64,000 nt of DNA. Origin: Lepidurus packardi (taxonomy: Eukaryota > Arthropoda > Branchiopoda > Notostraca > Triopsidae). This document shows positions 59,101 through 64,000 of the stretch, in pieces (the stretch's first letter is position 1; every line of letters begins with the position of its first letter). A model generated the notes under the pieces. That model saw nothing but the letters and a program-made list of their open reading frames with translations. It searched no databases and was not told where the DNA came from. The DNA is taken from NCBI GenBank assembly GCA_023053545.1, contig JAKZAN010000001.1, forward strand, positions 6,964,565-7,028,564, written 5' to 3'. The translations under genes and the position numbers were made by a program.

Positions 59101-62100
59101 GACGGTTGAATTTCAGCCTCCCTATTTTCCGCCGCCGTTTCCGTCTCAGCAACAAGTCAGCGTCGAGTTCCACCATGCCGCTACTGCTCATCTCAACGCC
59201 TCCGCCGATCCGTATCAGCTCAACTCTATCCACCAAACGCACTACGCCACCCATCAACTCAACCAACGCTCACATGACGTAAGTAACTGTCCTTTCATAG
59301 GCATTTGGATATCACGCGTACTTTCGCACTGTTATTTCCTGAGAATTTCCTTTAAACACATTCTGCCCATGTCTGTAGCAATCGGGAGGAGTCCATGCGG
59401 CTTCAGGATTCACATATGACAGCGGACGTCGTGAATACGGAGTCACGGTACGTCGACCTGATGTCCTCATCCCTGCTGGTCACCACGTGACCATCGATGG
59501 CCAAGATGCCTTGGTTATTCCAGCACCTTTGAGTTCACACACCAATATGGATGATGGACAGGTAAAGAAATTATATGAATAAAAATGGCCTTGCTGTTCT
59601 GTTTACGAAATTCACCGCTCTACGCTTGATGACCTTTAAGTTTTGGAACCCAAATGTTAAACGATAAGGAATCTTGCGTTTTTTTAGATTTTTTTTTTTG
59701 TTTTTTTTTAATCGGAGCGTTTTTGTGTTTTCTTGCCAAGCGTTAGGCCGATTCTTGGATTAATTCAAGTGGAGAAGACTTTGTGTTGGCATTTTTTCCA
59801 TTTTTTTGGGGGGGGGGGGGGGGATTGCTAGTAAAAAAAAAAAACATGAGTAGGTGGGTTAATAAGCGGAAGAGGGAGGTTGGTTCAGTACTGCGTTGGT
59901 GATGACAACTGAGTAAGATAGTAGGTCTCGCATGCTGGGCTGATCGGACGTGTTTGATAAGAGTTACCAATAATGAAACAGTAGGCTGGCTGCGACAAGT
60001 TTTTGTCCACGCTTTTATCGCCATTATCGCCAATAGTTGACACGGGGGTGTTCGGGCTCTCCCCTTTTCCCATGTCTGATTAACACTGGGATCCCAAAGT
60101 TTCCATGCCCAGGAAATGTTTTGGATGTCATTTTAGCGGCCCGCGACAATTTGACAGTTTCTTTTTTTTTATATGTAGGAAAAAGTTAAATGAATAAACA
60201 GTTTACTGTTTGTGGTTTCAGTGTGAATTCTGGACTGGAACAGACCACCTAGCCGTGCATAACTTATTCACCTGGCAGGGGTTTCACTTCGAGTTATGAT
60301 ACAACTTCGTTCAATTCAAGACTAGAAGATTAGAGTTGACATGACTGTGTATTTAGCTGTCCATTTTGGGATTAGATGAGGGCGGCGTAGCCTCACGTGT
60401 TCAAAGTTTCAATGCATCCTAATCAGCCCTTCTTGAAAAACAAGAAGGGAAAAATAGTTTTAAAAAATTGAGAAAATATATTAGTGAGCAATCGATGTTC
60501 TGCAAAGGCTAAGAAAGCTGTTTCCCAGAGCCCCCAGAGCGAAGCTAAAAGTTCATCACATTTCGAAAGAGTTAACGTGTAGGAAGAATAAGACACACAT
60601 CCTCCTCTAAGCGCAGGTGCAAAAAGCGATGCCAAAAGTAATTTCGGTATTTGTGGCATGTGTAGGTGACAATAGCGGCTGATAGGCAATGGTGAGATGG
60701 CAAAACCCAACCCTAAACTGCCAAGTCATGCATGATTTAGCTCTGCTTCATTATCATCACTAGCTTTGGTTAAAAAAAAACGAATACAAGGAAGCTGCAC
60801 GAGTCGATTAGTAAAATTTCGTAGTCTGGTGTGTAAGAAAAGGGCTGGACCTTTTTTATTATTATTCTTTTTTAGCCGTTGTGGTGAGGCATGTGTCAAA
60901 AAAACGTAAGGCGCAAGTCAGGGATACTTTACATGTATAGATGACACATGACTGAGCCCAATATAGAAAGGTAAGGTGCACCTAATCTCATTAAGCGTGA
61001 GAAAAGCTCACACATTTCAGAACTTTACCAGACGCAGATTAGGTATTGGAGAAAGGTTGTCGGCGTGGTAGATGAAGACCTGTTTTCTGCCGATTCATCC
61101 TTATTTGGTTGGTGATGTCAATGCGCTAACATGTGGAAGAGTATGAACAGAGAAAAGAGAGAGATAACTATTTGAAGTTGAGTGGAAAGGGATCTTTTCC
61201 CTCCGTCTTTCTTTCAAAGCTTTTTCGGGAGGTTTCAGGATCATAATATACATGCCGACAGGTGATGATGAGTTATTCTTAGTGTCAACAGTCTTGTGTG
61301 TTCCGTTTGAAAAAACAAAACTCTAAAGCTGCAAGATCAGTCGGCGTTTTTAGTGCCTACCTTCCTATTGTAATGTGTTTGGCCAGGGGAGGTAAACGCT
61401 TTAACATTTCAGAACAAAAGTTGTATAGCTATATGTCGGTATTGTTGTGTAAGTCGCTTGTGTGAAACTAAAAAGGATTCTTTTCATTCGCAGACTGGCG
61501 TTGATGGCGATACCAGCTATATTACATCTGGTGAGTTGGCGCTGGTGAAGAAGGAGTTTAACGAATCTGGTAAATATTGAGTTGGATATTTAGTTTATTT
61601 TTTATTTATTTGTCATATACACGTATCTGTGCTACTTGAATTGTTGTACGCGCTGTTATAGCTGTCCCTCATGCCTACGTAACATAACTTTTGATAACAT
61701 AACGCTTTTTTTCGGGTAATGGTTTCCAACCTCTCGATTCCCACCGCAAAATGATTTAATTCCAAGCGTTTTGTTATGCAGGCATGAGACAACGCGGTGA
61801 AAACGACAAAGATGTAGTGATGACGCCTGGCATTGTTTCTCCAACAGACGTCTTCTGCAGTGTTCCTGGCAGACTCTCCTTGCTATCGTCCACATCCAAG
61901 TACAAAGTGACGGTCGGGGAAGTCCAGCGACGTTTGTCACCTCCGGAATGTCTCAATGCCTCACTCCTGGGCGGAGTCTTGCGCAGGTATGTGGTCTTGG
62001 TTTATTAGTTTCGCTCACCGTTGCCTAGCATCTGAAAGACAAAAGCTCCCAAGGTTTTTTTTTTTTCTCAATTATTATTTTACTTTTACCTTTTTTTTTT

Positions 62101-64000
62101 TACTTATGGAAACACAGAAAGAAGAAAAAGCTGGCGTTTTTAGTTATCTTTGCATGGTACGCGCACAAATAGGTGCATTTCCGGAGTCAAACTAAATTGC
62201 AGCGCCCAGATCAATTGAGGGGTCGGAAAAAGAATTGGAGGGGGGAGAGCAGACGTCGGGACTGGAAATCGATGAGCGTCTTAGGAGTTTTCGCTCTCAA
62301 GTTTCTCGACGGGTTTACCTGAACTTTTTACCCCAAAGTCTCTCAAAACTTTAAGGACCTTAAAGGTGTAAGAAGGGTTGAAAGAAAGACTTCAACTCCT
62401 GATAGAGAGCTGATAGATTTATTCTGATAGATTCTGTTGATTACTTGTGCTGGCGGTTTTTTCAGACATGGCTTCTTGTTTTGGGGCAGGAATTATCCGC
62501 AGATCCGGACTGAAGATGTGGAGAAATTGAGTTTATGGGTTAGACCAGCTTAGAAATCATGTTCTTGTTCTGTTGACCCGACTTTTTTTATTTTATTTTT
62601 TTAAAGGTATGTATAACGGTGTTTAGCAAAGTTTTAAAGGCTGCGTAGTTTGAGGGGAAGGTAACTAAGACTTGAGAACAACGACGGACTTAAAAGGTTG
62701 TTTGGGTCAGTGATTAGTTAAAATTTTATAGAAACAGAAGCCTTGTCATGTGAGTAGACAACAGGTCGCCCTTTATAGCTAAAAACGAACGCATTCTCGA
62801 TATTGAGTTGGGTTACAGTGAAGTCTGACGTCATAGGAAGATTTAACTTGAGACTTTTTAAATCCTTTTTTTCTTGTCATTTTTTTTTAAATTAAAAAAA
62901 AATGCTGCTTTGCTTTACCCTTTAGAAGCGATTTTTAAGCTTGAGCCTGCTTGCTTACCAAACAGGGAAGAGTAACGAAGAAGCATCTTATCCTTGTTGA
63001 GTCGTCTTGGGCATGTAAAAACACTATCGCAGCGCAATGAAGCGATTCGTGGCTTTTTTTTTTATTTTGTAGTTATGTCAGGGCAACTTTGTTGGAGGAA
63101 AAAGTGTGCTCTGGTTTCGAAAGAAAGGTGTACTAGGTAATTTGATGGCGAAACCGTTTTCGCGCTCTCTGGGCTGTGACATTGTTGCAGCCGCTGGCTG
63201 CAGTCGTGGAACGCGTCTTTTTCCCAATGCTCGTTATCACGTGTGGTCATGTAAACGTGGTGCTGCATGGGTGCCTTTAGGGACCCTCATCCCGGTACGG
63301 TTTTGTCTTTGCTGGCTCGTTAAGTTTCTATCAAATGCGATTATTTCCTAATTGAATCCTATGGATAGATAACTAGACCCCAAGTACTGCACTCGGTTCC
63401 AGTATGTAATCTTTTTCCAATTTCGTTTAGCTTTGGAAGGTTAACGAGAGTTACATTCTGTGGTGCATTCAGCAATGCCCGTTTAGTAGAGTAGATACAA
63501 TGGAGTAATTCATGAAAGTTAAATAGGGAAAATAGTGCTCGAAAGATAGAAAAAAGTTATGTTTAGTAGAGTAATTCGTGACAGTTAAATACCAAATAAT
63601 GCTTTAAGAGGGAGAAAAAAGTTCTGGAACGTTTCAGACAGTTTGAAGTTCAGGAAGTTCGATTGGCTGAAAGTATGTCGTTTCCATTTTGTCGATTTTG
63701 TTTGCTTTGTTCAGGTTTTTCCATAGCTGAACGACTGTACTAACAACGTAATTAAGTGCTATAAATGGAATAGCTCTAAATTAGTGCACAGATGTGCGCA
63801 TCAAAAGCTTTTTTGTTTCAGTAGACACTCTCTTTCAGTAGACAGTCTCCGATTGTTTGTACGTTAATCAAACTTTGACATATTAGACCCTTTTGAGCTT
63901 TTGGTACCGTAATTAGTTAATGTCGTACTAGGAAAATTATTGGAAATCTCGAAAACCTTTTTTTTCTTATATATAAAAGCTGAGAGGCTTAGAGCCCAAT
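52906..64000 (+). CDS. TfAP-2: Transcription factor AP-2 gene, 5' part (runs off right edge)
   Basis: This is a TFAP2-family gene. Such proteins bind GC-rich palindromes as dimers through a C-terminal basic/helix-span-helix domain in the nucleus and act in ectodermal, appendage and neural development. The coding join visible here is 52906-53145 (or the alternative first exon 58011-58088), 59003-59278, 59379-59561, 61494-61569 (or 61530), 61782-61986, then further exons past 64000. The identifying sequences are the PY-motif block [12 protein letters not shown] and the near-invariant block [20 protein letters not shown] with [21 protein letters not shown]. All junctions are GT-AG and keep frame. 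The exon plan (PY exon, tiny exon, exon ending at GGVLR) matches vertebrate TFAP2A. The basic and HSH exons were not found between 61987 and 64000. Confidence 0.9.
53146..58010. other. AP-2 first intron, distal part
   Basis: This is AT-rich sequence with no recognised exon. A somewhat GC-richer stretch with overlapping open frames lies at about 56.7-57.7 kb; I could not support a gene there. It would be a reasonable place for an internal promoter serving the exon at 58011. Confidence 0.5.
58011..58088 (+). CDS. TfAP-2: Candidate AP-2 alternative first exon, proximal (26 codons)
   Basis: A short frame opens at ATG 58011, with further in-frame ATGs at 58047 and 58062. It ends MSAAMEVWQ|gtaagc, phase 0, with a good donor. 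Vertebrate TFAP2A has an alternative first exon of the form MSILAKMGDWQ that joins the same PY exon, so the Met-Ser start and the final Trp-Gln at the junction are a notable match. The ATG at 58062 has A at -3 and would give only the nine-residue form; the ATG at 58011 has a weak context. No acceptor precedes it, as expected of a first exon. The exon is small enough that chance resemblance is possible. Confidence 0.5.
59003..59278 (+). CDS. TfAP-2: AP-2 exon 2: PY-motif transactivation region
   Basis: The exon covers 92 codons. The in-frame TAG at 59000-59002 is also the splice acceptor, so the frame opens exactly at 59003. The donor is CATGAC|gtaagt, phase 0. The start [11 protein letters not shown] parallels vertebrate DRHDGTSNG. 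The hallmark [12 protein letters not shown], the conserved Pro/Tyr (PY) motif of the AP-2 activation domain, sits at about exon residues 41-52. A His/Gln-rich stretch with DPYQLNSIH follows, parallel to DPYSLNPLH in vertebrates. The polypyrimidine tract of the acceptor is weak. Confidence 0.9.
59379..59561 (+). CDS. TfAP-2: AP-2 exon 3: linker
   Basis: This exon is 61 codons, phase 0 at both ends, after a 100-bp intron. The acceptor is gtctgtag| and the donor is GGACAG|gtaaag. It contains [17 protein letters not shown], parallel to the LDPRRDYRRHEDLL segment of vertebrate AP-2, then a moderately conserved Ala/Pro/Ile-rich linker ending in DDGQ. In vertebrates this region is part of the same exon as the PY motif, so this intron may be specific to the lineage. 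Confidence 0.85.
59562..61493. other. AP-2 intron 3 (1.9 kb)
   Basis: The intron runs from gtaaag to ttttcattcgcag. It includes a T-rich tract near 59685-59710 and a G run at about 59806-59823. I see no exon inside it. Confidence 0.7.
61494..61569 (+). CDS. TfAP-2: AP-2 exon 4: small exon with two in-frame donors
   Basis: The acceptor is cattcgcag|. The exon reads [13 protein letters not shown] and then, if the distal donor is used, [12 protein letters not shown] before the split Gly codon. The distal donor is TCTG|gtaaat after 61569. The proximal donor is TCTG|gtgagt after 61530. Both leave one base and both restore Gly with the next exon. The distal version keeps ALVKK, the equivalent of TVIKK at the end of the 52-bp third exon of vertebrate TFAP2A, so I take it as the ancestral form. 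Confidence 0.8.
61782..61986 (+). CDS. TfAP-2: AP-2 exon 5: start of conserved DNA-binding region
   Basis: The acceptor is gttatgcag| and the donor is TTGCGCAG|gtatgt, leaving two bases. The exon holds [14 protein letters not shown], then the near-invariant [18 protein letters not shown] and [19 protein letters not shown], ending LGGVLR(R), exactly where the corresponding vertebrate exon ends. It forms the N-terminal part of the AP-2 DNA-binding and dimerisation module. The next exon (expected to begin with the AKSKNGGRSLRE block in relatives) is not in the window. Confidence 0.95.
61987..64000. other. AP-2 intron 5, incomplete
   Basis: The gtatgt donor opens an intron that continues past the right edge. 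I searched by eye for the basic-region and helix-span-helix exons and found none. A diverged tandem duplication lies at 63481-63625. Confidence 0.65.
63481..63625 (+). repeat. Diverged tandem duplication, about 80-bp unit
   Basis: Copy 1 starts at 63481 and copy 2 at 63561, both with gtttagtagag. They share gtaattc(a/g)tga(a/c)agttaaata and end in a gagaaaaaagtt-like string. Copy 1 carries about 20 extra bases. Confidence 0.7.

Noticed and set aside
62900..63351. Possible next AP-2 exon in the 81-codon frame at 63106
   Set aside because: The sequence lacks the basic region and helix-span-helix motifs expected to follow GGVLRR.

Overview
The window is eukaryotic (animal) genomic DNA. It shows spliced genes with GT-AG introns and canonical poly(A) signals, long (TA)n microsatellites, homopolymer runs, and long stretches without open reading frames. 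Two genes could be assembled by reading exons, phases and splice sites; both are on the + strand. The receptor exons resemble insect allatotropin receptors more than the vertebrate orexin receptors, so an arthropod is likely. A crustacean with a moderately large, gene-poor genome is my guess, but it is inference and cannot be settled from this window.

Region 1 (about 3.4-13.8 kb) holds a complete class-A GPCR of the orexin/allatotropin receptor family. Five exons carry the N-terminus and TM1-TM7. They are followed by two different last exons, A at 11918-12273 and B at 13087-13337. Both accept the same splice phase, both begin with a helix-8 motif of the KFR[K/R]EF type, and each then encodes an unrelated Ser/Thr-rich tail with its own stop. 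The two products are predicted at 488 aa and 453 aa. A short upstream ORF ends on a TGATG that overlaps the main start codon.

Region 2 (about 13.8-52.9 kb) contains no gene I can recognise. Its structured elements are: a nested palindrome at 15.1-16.2 kb made of three identical 93-bp blocks (one inverted), long TA runs and a GC-richer island that looks like an LTR or promoter fragment; a 63-bp inverted repeat at 26.6 kb; a 13-bp minisatellite at 27.5 kb; several old tandem duplications (31.4, 38.2 and 42.1 kb); more microsatellites; a perfect 15-bp hairpin at 50.9 kb; and one 185-codon ORF at 36.3 kb of doubtful reality.

Region 3 (about 52.9 kb to the right edge) holds the 5' part of a transcription factor AP-2 (TFAP2) gene. 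It has two candidate alternative first exons (52906-53145 and 58011-58088, both ending in phase 0). These are followed by the PY-motif transactivation exon (59003-59278), a linker exon (59379-59561), a small exon with two in-frame donors 39 nt apart (61494-61530 or 61569), and the exon that begins the conserved DNA-binding region (61782-61986). The basic/helix-span-helix exons are not in the window and presumably lie beyond position 64000.

The two genes have no evident functional link. One is a neuropeptide receptor and the other a developmental transcription factor. The most notable signals are splice-level choices in both genes: alternative receptor tails, alternative AP-2 N-termini and a 13-residue AP-2 cassette.
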